DNA of 64,000 nt from Alteromonas lipotrueae. GTDB lineage: Bacteria > Pseudomonadota > Gammaproteobacteria > Enterobacterales > Alteromonadaceae. Within the stretch, counting starts at the first letter, position 1. The number at the start of each line of letters is the position of its first letter. Positions 45,333 to 54,162 of this stretch are shown here, piece after piece. Below the pieces are notes generated by a model, which saw nothing but the letters and a program-made list of their open reading frames with translations, had not been told where the DNA came from and ran no database searches. Location of the stretch: assembly GCF_019249215.1 (NCBI RefSeq), contig NZ_JAESDI010000017.1, positions 22,812 to 86,811 of the forward strand, read 5' to 3'. A program made the position numbers and the translations under genes.

Positions 45333-45596
45333 GACAAGGGGCAGCAAAGTGTTGTGTATCAAGGCCGCTGGAAACTGCTAATAGAGCCCGGTTGGTATTT
45401 ACAAACGCTAGAAGCGCTGGGTATTGCATACGAGCTATACGATTTAGATGCCGATCCTGCAGAAACGACTAATTTAGCGAAGTCACACCCGAAACTCGTC
45501 AAGAAGCTGGTAGCAATGAGCGAGCGGTGGAAAGCTGAAAACAGCATTGTCGATTATTCGAAAATTATTACCCTTAAACCCAAGGATCCGTATTAG
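45333..45596 (+). pseudogene. C-terminal remnant of an arylsulfatase
   Basis: About 88 codons resembling only the end of a sulfatase: a WKLLIEPGW segment, then YELYDLDADPAETTNLAKSHP with the ELYDLxxDPxExxNLA signature. The catalytic Cys/Ser and metal-site regions that would precede it are missing. It is in the same frame as the truncated transglutaminase-like copy and separated from it only by that gene's TAA at 45327-45329. A GTG at 45354 gives 80 residues if translated. A terminator follows. Confidence 0.75.
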
Positions 45597-45635
45597 TCCT
45601 TACTCACTTTCATTATCCATTTACATACTATTTTA

Positions 45636-45669
45636 AGCGGTGCCGAGTATACAATGCTCGGCGCTTTTT
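45636..45669 (+). terminator. Intrinsic terminator after the sulfatase remnant
   Basis: GCCGAG (45642-45647) and CTCGGC (45657-45662) form the stem core, followed by GCTTTTT. It probably ended the original sulfatase transcript and survived the loss of the rest of the gene. Confidence 0.75.
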
Positions 45670-45793
45670 CCCATCTACTAGCAAGCTTACTGATTTAATA
45701 AGCAAGCCTGCTCTTGTCAATACGCCCACCTAAGAAATAGTAGTGGAGTGGCATATCACTGTTCAGAATCAAATGTATGCCTAAGGTTAACAA

Positions 45794-48019
45794 TTGCCAT
45801 CACACGACGTAATTACAGAGCTTTATACCTTTGAAGCGCCCTTAAACGGCGAGATTAAAACTGAAAATGTTTCGGCCAATATACAAAGCTCACCATCCGG
45901 GTCTGGAAGTGCACTACGATTAAACTTTAAAGGCGATGTGGCCGAAGCCTCGGTTAAGCTGATTCCAGAGAAAAACTGGGATTGGAGCAAACATGAAGAA
46001 ATTAATTTAGCGTTTGATGCGATAAACACAGAAGATGAGTCTATACAGCTTTATATTGGGGTAAAAGCCGAAAACGGTGATGAAGCTAGTCACAGCGTGA
46101 TTATTCCCGCGCATTCAGAATCTACTTACTATTTCGTACTAAAAGGCAAGGTGCTAGATACCGACCTAGGCTACAAACGCTCGCGCATGGAAGCGTGGCA
46201 GAGCGACGAACAAATGGCGCATTTTCGAATAGGTACTATCACACCTGACTTAAGTTCGGTGAAAGAACTGCGCCTATTCACCCGAGATAATATGGTTAGC
46301 AAACAGCTTCTTGTGGATAACATCAGATTACGAGAGAACCCTGAATACACTAACGATTATCGGAAAAATATTGTCGATAAATTTGGCCAAAGTGCTAAAC
46401 ACGACTTTCCCCTAAAGGTTCACTCTGAAGCTGAGTTAAAAGAGAAAGCGAATGCCGAGTTAAGCCGGCTTAACGCGTCAAGCCCCCTGCCCGACCGTTC
46501 AAGATTTGGTGGCTGGAAGGATGGCCCTAAATTAGAAGCCACTGGGTATTTTCGCACCCATGAAATGAAGGGTAAATGGTGGTTAGTCGATCCAGATGGC
46601 TACCTGTTCTTTTCTAACGGATTGTCAAACGTTCGTATGGCCAATCTAACCACGCTTACTGGCATAGATTTTAAAGATGAATCGGTACGCTATGTTGACC
46701 CTGAAGCCGTTACCCCAGAAGACTCTATGGGTATTGTAGAAGTTTCAGATGAGGTAAGGGACACCCGTTTTGTGGCATCTGATGTACGCCATGATATGTT
46801 TGAATGGCTTCCGAACTATGATGATGAACTTGCCGATCACTATAGTTATCGGCGCTCAGTACATCACGGGCCATTAACCTCAGGAGAAACTTTTAGTTTT
46901 TACCGGGCTAACTTAGAGCGCAGATACGGCGAACCGAGCCCGAAGGCATACGAAGAAAAGTGGCAACAAGTTACCCTAGACCGATTCCAAGATTGGGGGT
47001 TCACCTCAATGGGCAACTGGGTAGACCCTGCTTTTTACCCCAATCAGCAAGTACCCTATTTCGCAAATGGCTGGATAATTGGCGACTTTAAAACCTTAAG
47101 CTCTAAACATGATGTATGGGGCTCTATGCCAGATTCATTTGATCCTGAGTTTGTGCGCAGAGCAAATGTGACAATTACTCAAATTGCTGATGAAATTCAG
47201 TCATCGCCGTGGTGTATTGGTGTATTTGTTGACAATGAGAAAAGCTGGGGTCGTACAGAGGGAAGCCTTGAACATCGTTATGGGCTTATCTTGGATGCAC
47301 TTTCTAAACCTATTGAAACAAGCCCCGCGAAAGCCGCATTTGTTAAAGCGTTAAAGCAAAAGTATGCTTCAATAAGTGAATTAAATAACGGTTGGCAAAC
47401 CTCATTTACGAATTGGCAAGACCTGGATAATAGCTGGCAACCAGAGCACGACACTTCATCGCTTGAGCAGGATTTGTCGATGATGCTCGAAATGCTATCC
47501 GACCAATATTTTAAGTTTGTACATAGCGCACTTGAAAAGGCTTTACCTAATCATTTGTACATGGGCGCGCGTATGGCAAGCTGGGGCATGCCTGATGAAA
47601 CCATTACTGCGGCAGTACGTTATAGCGATGTTTTAAGTTTCAATATTTACAAAGAGGGTGTACAACCTTCTCAATGGAGCTTTATAAAAGACATAGACTT
47701 ACCCAGCATTATTGGTGAATTCCATATTGGAACGAATACTGATTCGGGTTTATATCACCCAGGCTTAGTTGCCGCGGCAGATCAAAAAGATAGAGCAAAA
47801 ATGTATCAGCAATATATGCAATCTGTAGCAGACCACCCTAACATGGTGGGCGCACATTGGTTCCAATATGTCGACTCACCGATTACTGGCAGGGCTTTCG
47901 ATGGCGAAAACTATAACGTAGGCTTTGTTTCGGTAACCGATATACCTTATAAAGAATTGGTGGACAGTGCCAGGGAATTTAATAGAACCCTATATCCAGA
48001 AAGATTCAACCAAGAGTAA
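45794..48019 (+). CDS. GH50 beta-agarase lacking a signal peptide
   Basis: Glycoside hydrolase family 50 enzyme, 741 residues, probably releasing neoagarobiose from agarose ends, as in Aga50D of Saccharophagus. Residues about 1-190 are the N-terminal CBM-like domain (IPEKNWDWSKHEEI). The barrel follows from about 215 (RFGGWKDGPKLEATGYFRT). The catalytic acid/base is in FVDNEKSWG near 475 and the nucleophile in IIGEFHIGTN near 635. The C-terminus (RAFDGENYNVGFVSVTD) is complete. The frame starts at a TTG with AAGG 7 bases upstream and a stop two codons before it, and the protein begins directly at the mature domain. The signal peptide therefore looks lost, or the enzyme stays in the cytoplasm. 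Confidence 0.9.
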   Translation: MPSHDVITELYTFEAPLNGEIKTENVSANIQSSPSGSGSALRLNFKGDVAEASVKLIPEKNWDWSKHEEINLAFDAINTEDESIQLYIGVKAENGDEASHSVIIPAHSESTYYFVLKGKVLDTDLGYKRSRMEAWQSDEQMAHFRIGTITPDLSSVKELRLFTRDNMVSKQLLVDNIRLRENPEYTNDYRKNIVDKFGQSAKHDFPLKVHSEAELKEKANAELSRLNASSPLPDRSRFGGWKDGPKLEATGYFRTHEMKGKWWLVDPDGYLFFSNGLSNVRMANLTTLTGIDFKDESVRYVDPEAVTPEDSMGIVEVSDEVRDTRFVASDVRHDMFEWLPNYDDELADHYSYRRSVHHGPLTSGETFSFYRANLERRYGEPSPKAYEEKWQQVTLDRFQDWGFTSMGNWVDPAFYPNQQVPYFANGWIIGDFKTLSSKHDVWGSMPDSFDPEFVRRANVTITQIADEIQSSPWCIGVFVDNEKSWGRTEGSLEHRYGLILDALSKPIETSPAKAAFVKALKQKYASISELNNGWQTSFTNWQDLDNSWQPEHDTSSLEQDLSMMLEMLSDQYFKFVHSALEKALPNHLYMGARMASWGMPDETITAAVRYSDVLSFNIYKEGVQPSQWSFIKDIDLPSIIGEFHIGTNTDSGLYHPGLVAAADQKDRAKMYQQYMQSVADHPNMVGAHWFQYVDSPITGRAFDGENYNVGFVSVTDIPYKELVDSAREFNRTLYPERFNQE

Positions 48020-48046
48020 AGTACCTTTTACCTGGTAAGAGAATAT

Positions 48047-48078
48047 ACGGCAAACGACATATTTCGTTTGCCGTTTTT
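48047..48078 (+). terminator. Intrinsic terminator of the GH50 gene
   Basis: A perfect 11-bp stem, ACGGCAAACGA and TCGTTTGCCGT, has a six-base loop and TTTTT after it. It starts 27 bases after the GH50 stop and touches the stop codon of the convergent cytochrome gene. Confidence 0.9.
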
Positions 48079-50257
48079 ATTTGGCTTTCTGAAAATACAT
48101 TAACGCTTTAGCATCATTCATTTTCTGGGCAAAATTAACCCCTAATTGCCGTAATTGCGGATGGTAGTGATAGCGGCCTAACGCTAGTTTTAGCTCACGC
48201 AGCGCTTTGTCGGTTTGCCCCACACCGTCTAAAACTAAAAAGTAGACGTATACATATTGCACGTTGTCAGGCGCCAATTTAACGGCTCGCCTAAATGCTT
48301 CAATAGAATCTGGTTTTCTCTGTGCACGAATTAGATACATACCATGTGCATAGTGCATAACAGCTGATGTAGGGTTAGCTTTTAGCCCTGCATTTAGCGT
48401 CATCCTTTCATTTTCAACCTGCCCTGCTTGGCGATATACATCGGCTAAGTTAACGTAATTAGGTGCAAAGAAAGGGTCTACGTCGATGCCATGTTGCAAG
48501 CTATTCAGCGCCTCTTTTGTACGACCTAATTGTAAGTAAACCATACTTTGGTTAAGCGCCGATTCTCCGCGCCACATGGACACTTCGTTAAACTTCAACA
48601 AGAGTTCCAACGCAGGCTTAAAGGCAGCATTGTTATTCAAACCAGCATCTAATAAGTGGTTGGCAGCCCTAAGACGTACCGCCTTAAAACGGTCTTCTAG
48701 TAGTGTTTGATAAGATTTCAGCCGCTCCGGAACAGACAGCATATTTCCAATACCAGCTACCGCCAAGCGAATAAGATCGTGCTCTGATTGCACCCAGCCT
48801 TTTACATCGTTATCGGAAAGTTGAGCAACACTATTGGGTAACATGGCTATTGCGCTGGCTCGCACAATAACACTAAGTTCCGTATTGTTGATGAGTGCAA
48901 AATGACGGGCAACCGGTAAGGTACCGTTATGCATAAGGGCTAGGAAATCATCTTGTGAGGTATCAGGTAACGCATCGCCTTGGCGCCATTGATTAATAAT
49001 ATCGGCAGCCCAGTTGGAAGATTGCATTTCATGACAACCAGTACACACATTAGGCGTGTCATACTTCGCGCTTAAATCAGGCCTTGGCACCTTAAAACTG
49101 TGATCTCTGCGGGCATCAACGCCCATGTAAGTTGTTTCGGGCATATGGCAACTTACACACTGCCCAGCCGTTGAACTAACATCATGGCGAAGGTGAGATT
49201 GTTGCTGGTAAACCTCGTTACTGTGGCATTGCAAACATAACCCATTGCCCTGTACTTTTATTTTCATCGTATGTTTGTCGTGGCAGTCCAGGCAATTCAC
49301 ACCAGCGGCATACATTTTACTTTGTAAGAACGAGCCATAGACATACACCTCTTCTTTAATCTGGCCATCAGCATGGTACATCGGCGGCGCTAACAGCGAG
49401 GGAACAAACTGGTCTAAAAAGGCTGCATTCGGATCTATCCCGTCGGTAATAGGGGAGCGTAGAGAATGGCAAGCAAAGCACGTTTCCATGAACTGGTTAT
49501 CTCTGGACTCTCCATGCCAAGAGGCAATCTTTGCTCCATCGTCTAAAAGCCACCGGCCTATGGCTTTTTGCTCGTCAGAAGAAAGAGCTAATTTGCCGTG
49601 CGACGACTGCCCAGTTAACTGCGACGCTGAAGAGGCGGTGTCGGCGTGATGAGTCATTTCGCCGTGGCAAGACTGACAGCCTACGTTAATATTGTCCCAG
49701 GTAGTGTCGAACTGCTTCGTTTCAACAGAATAATTACGGGTTAAGCCGTCTGAATGACAATCTGCGCACATACCGTTCCAGTTTTGCAACGGTTGACGCC
49801 AATGCAAGCGGTCAGCAGGTTGAATATCTTCCTGAGAATACATAGGGTACCACCGTTGCCCCCCTTCTTCTTTAGACCGAGCATCCCACGCGAACGGGAA
49901 CACTTGTAGCTTTCCCGCACTACCTTCAATCAAATATTGTTGTAGCGGATAGTGCCCAAAAGTGTACTTTACTTGGTAATCAGTAGTACTGTCGGCCTCT
50001 GTGAAGTTAATCCAAAAATCTTGCCCTTTCTGATAAAACCGAGCCTGTTGGGTATAGTGCGCGACTGCTGTACCCGAAAAATCACCCAGCACCGTGTTTG
50101 CCGCTACCACATCCATCGCTTTTGCATGATCAGATTGCTGCCAGTTAGAGACCGCTTGTTGGTGACAACTAACACAGTTCGTATTTGCCTTTACTGTAAA
50201 GGAAAAAAACAAAAGTAGACTCGCCATAAATAGGCAGGTAAAGGTTAAATACTTCAT
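48077..50257 (-). CDS. Octaheme c-type cytochrome with C-terminal TPR repeats
   Basis: Exported multiheme cytochrome, 726 residues. A signal peptide of about 24 residues precedes the first heme site (CVSCH, 28-32). Seven more CxxCH sites follow within about the first 400 residues (CADCH, CQSCH, CFACH, CLDCH, CLQCH, CVSCH, CTGCH), so eight c-type hemes are predicted. The part from about 430 is helical, HEAT-like and then TPR (NQSMVYLQLGRTKEALNSLQHG). It resembles cytochrome c554-type electron carriers fused to TPR. The redox substrate is unknown. Its place among polysaccharide genes is unexpected. Confidence 0.85.
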   Translation of the reverse strand: MKYLTFTCLFMASLLLFFSFTVKANTNCVSCHQQAVSNWQQSDHAKAMDVVAANTVLGDFSGTAVAHYTQQARFYQKGQDFWINFTEADSTTDYQVKYTFGHYPLQQYLIEGSAGKLQVFPFAWDARSKEEGGQRWYPMYSQEDIQPADRLHWRQPLQNWNGMCADCHSDGLTRNYSVETKQFDTTWDNINVGCQSCHGEMTHHADTASSASQLTGQSSHGKLALSSDEQKAIGRWLLDDGAKIASWHGESRDNQFMETCFACHSLRSPITDGIDPNAAFLDQFVPSLLAPPMYHADGQIKEEVYVYGSFLQSKMYAAGVNCLDCHDKHTMKIKVQGNGLCLQCHSNEVYQQQSHLRHDVSSTAGQCVSCHMPETTYMGVDARRDHSFKVPRPDLSAKYDTPNVCTGCHEMQSSNWAADIINQWRQGDALPDTSQDDFLALMHNGTLPVARHFALINNTELSVIVRASAIAMLPNSVAQLSDNDVKGWVQSEHDLIRLAVAGIGNMLSVPERLKSYQTLLEDRFKAVRLRAANHLLDAGLNNNAAFKPALELLLKFNEVSMWRGESALNQSMVYLQLGRTKEALNSLQHGIDVDPFFAPNYVNLADVYRQAGQVENERMTLNAGLKANPTSAVMHYAHGMYLIRAQRKPDSIEAFRRAVKLAPDNVQYVYVYFLVLDGVGQTDKALRELKLALGRYHYHPQLRQLGVNFAQKMNDAKALMYFQKAK

Positions 50258-50347
50258 TAATGCTCAACGGTCATTACAGTGATAATAAATTCAAATAGCG
50301 CAGCGTTCTAAGCATACGATGGTGTAAAGAGGAATGCTCGCCCTCAT

Positions 50348-50986
50348 TTACTCTGATACCAATTTCCACGTTCTTACCCAGTCAACTTTCATGGTATTAC
50401 GGCTATCGTCCAGTAACTCCTCTTTTTCTGGTAACCCACAAACCCACGGGCTATCTTGAGTCCAAAGATCCCAAATTAACTCTTGCTCAAGGGTAAACGG
50501 TTGACGAGAAACGACGCTACCGGCGGGTTCACCATTAAGATAAAACTGTACAGTGTGGGCATCTTTCCACCATGCCCCGAATACATGATAGTCTTCGTTC
50601 CATGCAACGTCTTTGCGGGTATTCCCTTTAGATAGTTTTTTAGTGCTCCAAGGGCCTTTTTTGCGTTCTGTGTTGCCCTCTTTAACGATAAAATACTGGG
50701 AATTCATTTGCCATGGATATTCAGTATTTTCACCACACGCAGGTTTAGAGTTTATTTCAATAATATCAATTTCATCTCGATCATTTGCATCGCCATTATT
50801 TAACCAGAAGGTGTTGTAAGCGGGTAGATGTGCTACTTTCAAGCGTGTTTCTGTGTACATGGGAAAGCTAATTCTTGCTTTAGAATGCACCCGAGAAGTT
50901 TTAAACCAACTATCGTCAGAAGACGCATCCAAAGTCGCTTTTATCCAAAGATACCCGTCCTTCACCCCCGAATTTGTATCAACCAT
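50348..50986 (-). pseudogene. 5'-truncated GH16 agarase/porphyranase
   Basis: 212 codons of the C-terminal two thirds of a GH16 endo-hydrolase of the agarase/porphyranase kind. The catalytic motif DEIDIIE (ExDxxE) is present near residue 72, after AYNTFWLNNGDANDR. The later strands (YHVFGAWWKDAHTVQFYLNGEPAG) and the normal end KVDWVRTWK are intact. The signal peptide and first strands are missing. The frame runs directly into the 5'-truncated TonB receptor on the other strand. Without its N-terminal sheet and export signal it is probably inactive. Confidence 0.8.
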
Positions 50987-52308
50987 ATTTACCGGGGTGT
51001 CAGAATAATATTTACAGCGCCAACTTCGCCTTAGGCAATGGGGCTATGGATATTAGTGAGCTTGAATACGGATTCATTGATGGCGGAGTAGGATTTGAAT
51101 ATTTACCTGTTTTTAGTGCGAACGAGTTTCTTGATTTAGTTCGCGAACAATCCCTATACAACGAAGCCAATGTGACAAAAGATGGGATAACTGAAGAAAC
51201 AACTTCGGCATACCTTTCTTTTGATTTTGTTACAGATTTCAACAATATGCCTATTAATGCCAATTTTGGCGTAAGGTACGAAGAGACTGACGTTGAATCC
51301 TACTCTATCCAACGCCCTGTGATAGGCTTCAATTGGATAACACCGATACAGCTTGATAAACTCTTCGCCGAGGAAGAAGTCACTGAAATACTCGAAGGCG
51401 ATTATGAACAGTTTTTACCTAATTTAGACATAAGCTTGGAAATTACTGATGACTTGGTAACAAGGTTTTCTTACAGTAAAACAATAGCTAGAAGTAGCAT
51501 TGGCGCTATGTTCCCCGCTACCAGCTTAAATCTACATCGCGCCGGCGGCCCTTTTAGAGCTTCTCAAGGTAACCCTAATTTACTTCCGTTTGAATCTCAG
51601 AACATCGATTTATCGCTAGAGTATTACTATGACGATGGTAGCTATATTTCCTTAGGCCACTTCCGAAAGCAAGTTGATAACTTTATTTCAACAGGTCAAA
51701 TAGAGAGCGAGTTAATAGGTCCTAATGGCCCACTAACAGACCCCAGCATTAACCCTAGAGGAAATTGTCCAGACGGCTCGGTAACAAATCCAGTCGCTGA
51801 CTGCCTATCGCAACCAGGCGACCCTATCATCGAATGGGAAATTACCACACCGCAAAACCTAGACGCCACCCGCGTGTACGGCTGGGAATTCAACGTTCAA
51901 CATCTGTTTGGCGAAACTGGGTTTGGCACTATTGTCAATTACACCATGGTGAACAGTGCTGATGAATACGATGTGTACTCGCTAGAAAATGATTTTGCAT
52001 TAACAGGTTTAAGCGACTCGGCCAACCTAGTCGTTTTTTATGAAAAAGATGAGTATCAAGTTAGGGCAGCATATAACTGGCGCGATGAGTTTTTACTTTC
52101 AGGCGGTTTAGAGCCTACCTTTACCGAGTCGTACAGCCAACTTGATATCTCTGCTAGCTATGAAATAAATGATCATATTTCTGTATTCCTCGACGGTATC
52201 AACATTACGGATGAAAGCACCCGACGCCATGGTCGTTTCAGCAATCAACTTATTGATTATGAAACATACGGGCCGCGCTACAATGTCGGCTTCAGAGGGA
52301 AGTTTTAA
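50974..52308 (+). pseudogene. 5'-truncated TonB-dependent receptor (C-terminal barrel half)
   Basis: About 430 codons of the barrel of a long carbohydrate-type TonB-dependent receptor (family size about 900-1000 residues). Recognisable segments are NLDISLEITDDLVTRFSYSK, ASQGNPNLLPFESQNIDLSL, GWEFNVQHLF and the ending YGPRYNVGFRGKF. The signal peptide, plug and first half of the barrel are gone. Homology starts near 51010, next to the truncated GH16 gene in the opposite orientation. The first about 12 codons of the frame overlap GH16 and are not receptor sequence. Confidence 0.85.
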
Positions 52309-52338
52309 AACGGTACCCATAACGTTAAAAGCTGGTTT

Positions 52339-52364
52339 GCCTTGGGGGAATTTCCCTCCAAGGC
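52339..52364. terminator. Hairpin between receptor remnant and phoH-like gene
   Basis: GCCTTGG-GGG and CCC-T-CCAAGGC pair over 10 bp with one bulged T. It lies between convergent genes. There is no clear T tract on either strand, so termination strength is uncertain. Confidence 0.5.
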
Positions 52365-52381
52365 ACACCATTAGTAACACA

Positions 52382-53779
52382 TTATAAATTCTCTTCCGCA
52401 AAGCTGGCTAAGCGGCTTCGTACTACACCATCTAAGTTTAAGGTTGCACTGCCCGAGAAGTCTTTAAACTTCTCTACTAAGTAGGTTAGTCCTGAAGTCA
52501 CAGCGCTTAAGTAATTACTGTCTATTTGGGCCAAGTTTCCGCCCACAATAATCTTAGTACCTTCACCGCATCGGGTGATGATGGTTTTAAGCTGTGATGC
52601 CGTTAAATTCTGCGATTCATCTAAAATAACAATAGAGTTTTGAATGCTTCGCCCCCGCATAAAGTTAACCGACTTATACTGAATGTTGGCTTTTTCCATG
52701 ATGTAGTTCATAGAGCCTTTCACGTTTTCATCGTGTTTATGCAGCACTTCTAACGAATCAGTAATGGCTGCTAACCATGGCAACATTTTCTCTTCTTCGG
52801 TTCCCGGTAAGAAACCAATCGACTCCGCTATTTCTGGGGTGCTACGTGTTACGATTATCTTATCGTACATGTTGCGCTCTACCACCATTTCAAGGGCGGC
52901 GGCTAGGGCCAATAGGGTTTTACCGCTACCGGCAGGGCCGGTAAGGATCACTAAGTCGATGTGTGGGTCAAGTAACGCATGAAGCGCCATGGCTTGGCCA
53001 ATATTCTTTGGCGTGATTCCCCACGCATGACGGCCCATTAAGCGCTCATAGCCTAAATCAAGCACCTCAAGAGAGTCGCCGTTAATAGCTTCAACCAGTC
53101 CAGCAAAGTCGTTGCTTTCATCGAGTAAAAACTCGTTTATATAAGCTTCTGGCAGCATCGCTTTGGGAATGGTATGAATGGTATCGCGACCTTCGGTGCG
53201 ACTGTCTACGCTTTTCACCTTGTCCCAGAAGTTCCCCTCAAAGCGATGGAACCCCCGAGAGAGATATTTAATATCACTAATAAGTTGGTCGGTGCGATAA
53301 TCTTCAACATGCGCAAGACCTGCGCCTTTCGCTTTAAGACGCATGTTGAGGTCTTTAGTGACTAACACCACTTGTTGCGGTGCATTCGCTTTTTGTAAAT
53401 GCAAGGCCACATTAATGATGCGGTTGTCGTTCTCATTACTGGTGAACACTTGCTGGGATTGGGCCATGCTCAAATCAGTATAAATTGACAAAGATCCCGT
53501 CGGCGCTGTTTCGCCTGCGCCCATTCCAACCATAGACACACCGGCCACCATATTTTCAGGTGACGCATCGTGCAGTAAGTCTTCCATTGCACGAATAGAT
53601 ACTCGCGCATCTCGGGCAACGTCTTTCTTACTGTCTTTGATGTAATCTAGCTCTTCAAGCACGGTCATTGGTACAACAACATCGTGTTCTTTAAAGGAGA
53701 GAAATGCGTGAGGTTCGTGCAGCAGAATATTGGTATCGAGGACGTATATTTTTGTATCAGTGGAATTTTTTCTTGGCAT
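52382..53779 (-). CDS. PhoH-family PIN-domain ATPase
   Basis: 465-residue protein with an N-terminal PIN nuclease domain (YVLDTNILLHEP near residue 11, then EELDYIKDS and ARDARVSIR) and a C-terminal PhoH ATPase. Walker A is TGPAGSGKTLLALAAA near residue 265 and Walker B is IVILDESQNLT near 388. The PIN-PhoH layout is that of YlaK/PhoH2-type proteins, which have RNA helicase/RNase activity in studied cases, not of the shorter PhoH/YbeZ. It is the first core gene after the accessory island. Confidence 0.9.
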   Translation of the reverse strand: MPRKNSTDTKIYVLDTNILLHEPHAFLSFKEHDVVVPMTVLEELDYIKDSKKDVARDARVSIRAMEDLLHDASPENMVAGVSMVGMGAGETAPTGSLSIYTDLSMAQSQQVFTSNENDNRIINVALHLQKANAPQQVVLVTKDLNMRLKAKGAGLAHVEDYRTDQLISDIKYLSRGFHRFEGNFWDKVKSVDSRTEGRDTIHTIPKAMLPEAYINEFLLDESNDFAGLVEAINGDSLEVLDLGYERLMGRHAWGITPKNIGQAMALHALLDPHIDLVILTGPAGSGKTLLALAAALEMVVERNMYDKIIVTRSTPEIAESIGFLPGTEEEKMLPWLAAITDSLEVLHKHDENVKGSMNYIMEKANIQYKSVNFMRGRSIQNSIVILDESQNLTASQLKTIITRCGEGTKIIVGGNLAQIDSNYLSAVTSGLTYLVEKFKDFSGSATLNLDGVVRSRLASFAEENL

Positions 53780-54162
53780 CCTTTACTCCGGTAAATAAGG
53801 CCAGGCACACACAACAAATTAGCGTGCTAGGAACAGTTCCGCTGAAGGAGAAGAAGTTGTCGCTCGAACAGGACTTCCACTCCTTGTCGCGTCGACCGAA
53901 AAGTGGCAGCAACCTAAACACCGCCACTTCACACGCTTGCCCAACAAACAATCACAAGCGCTAAATCCACCATAATCCAGATTTTCATTATTAGCACTGT
54001 TTTTCTGCGAAATAATTTTTGTTCTTCGTTCATTACCCTCAAATAGCCGTCCTCCAACCACATTTCACTCACCAAGATTAAAACGCACAAATGGGCTAGT
54101 ATTAATGACTTATTAATACACAATGCGTACAATACCGCCCCCGCAAAAAAGGTTGGTGATTT
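53780..54162. other. Divergent intergenic region between the phoH-like gene and rapA
   Basis: These 383 bases hold the promoters of both genes. Several short overlapping frames exist on both strands, but none has a good ribosome-binding site or a recognisable product. The rapA-proximal third is A/T-rich, and a candidate promoter is listed separately. Confidence 0.6.
54105..54133 (+). promoter_or_regulatory. Candidate sigma-70 promoter of rapA
   Basis: The -10 element TACAAT (54128-54133) is 17 bases from a weak -35 element ATGACT (54105-54110). The start would be about 25 bases before the rapA ATG. By-eye match only. Confidence 0.4.

Noticed and set aside
53704..54132. Several 60-86 codon frames on both strands before rapA
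   Set aside because: They overlap each other and the phoH-like start, lack ribosome-binding sites and resemble no known protein.
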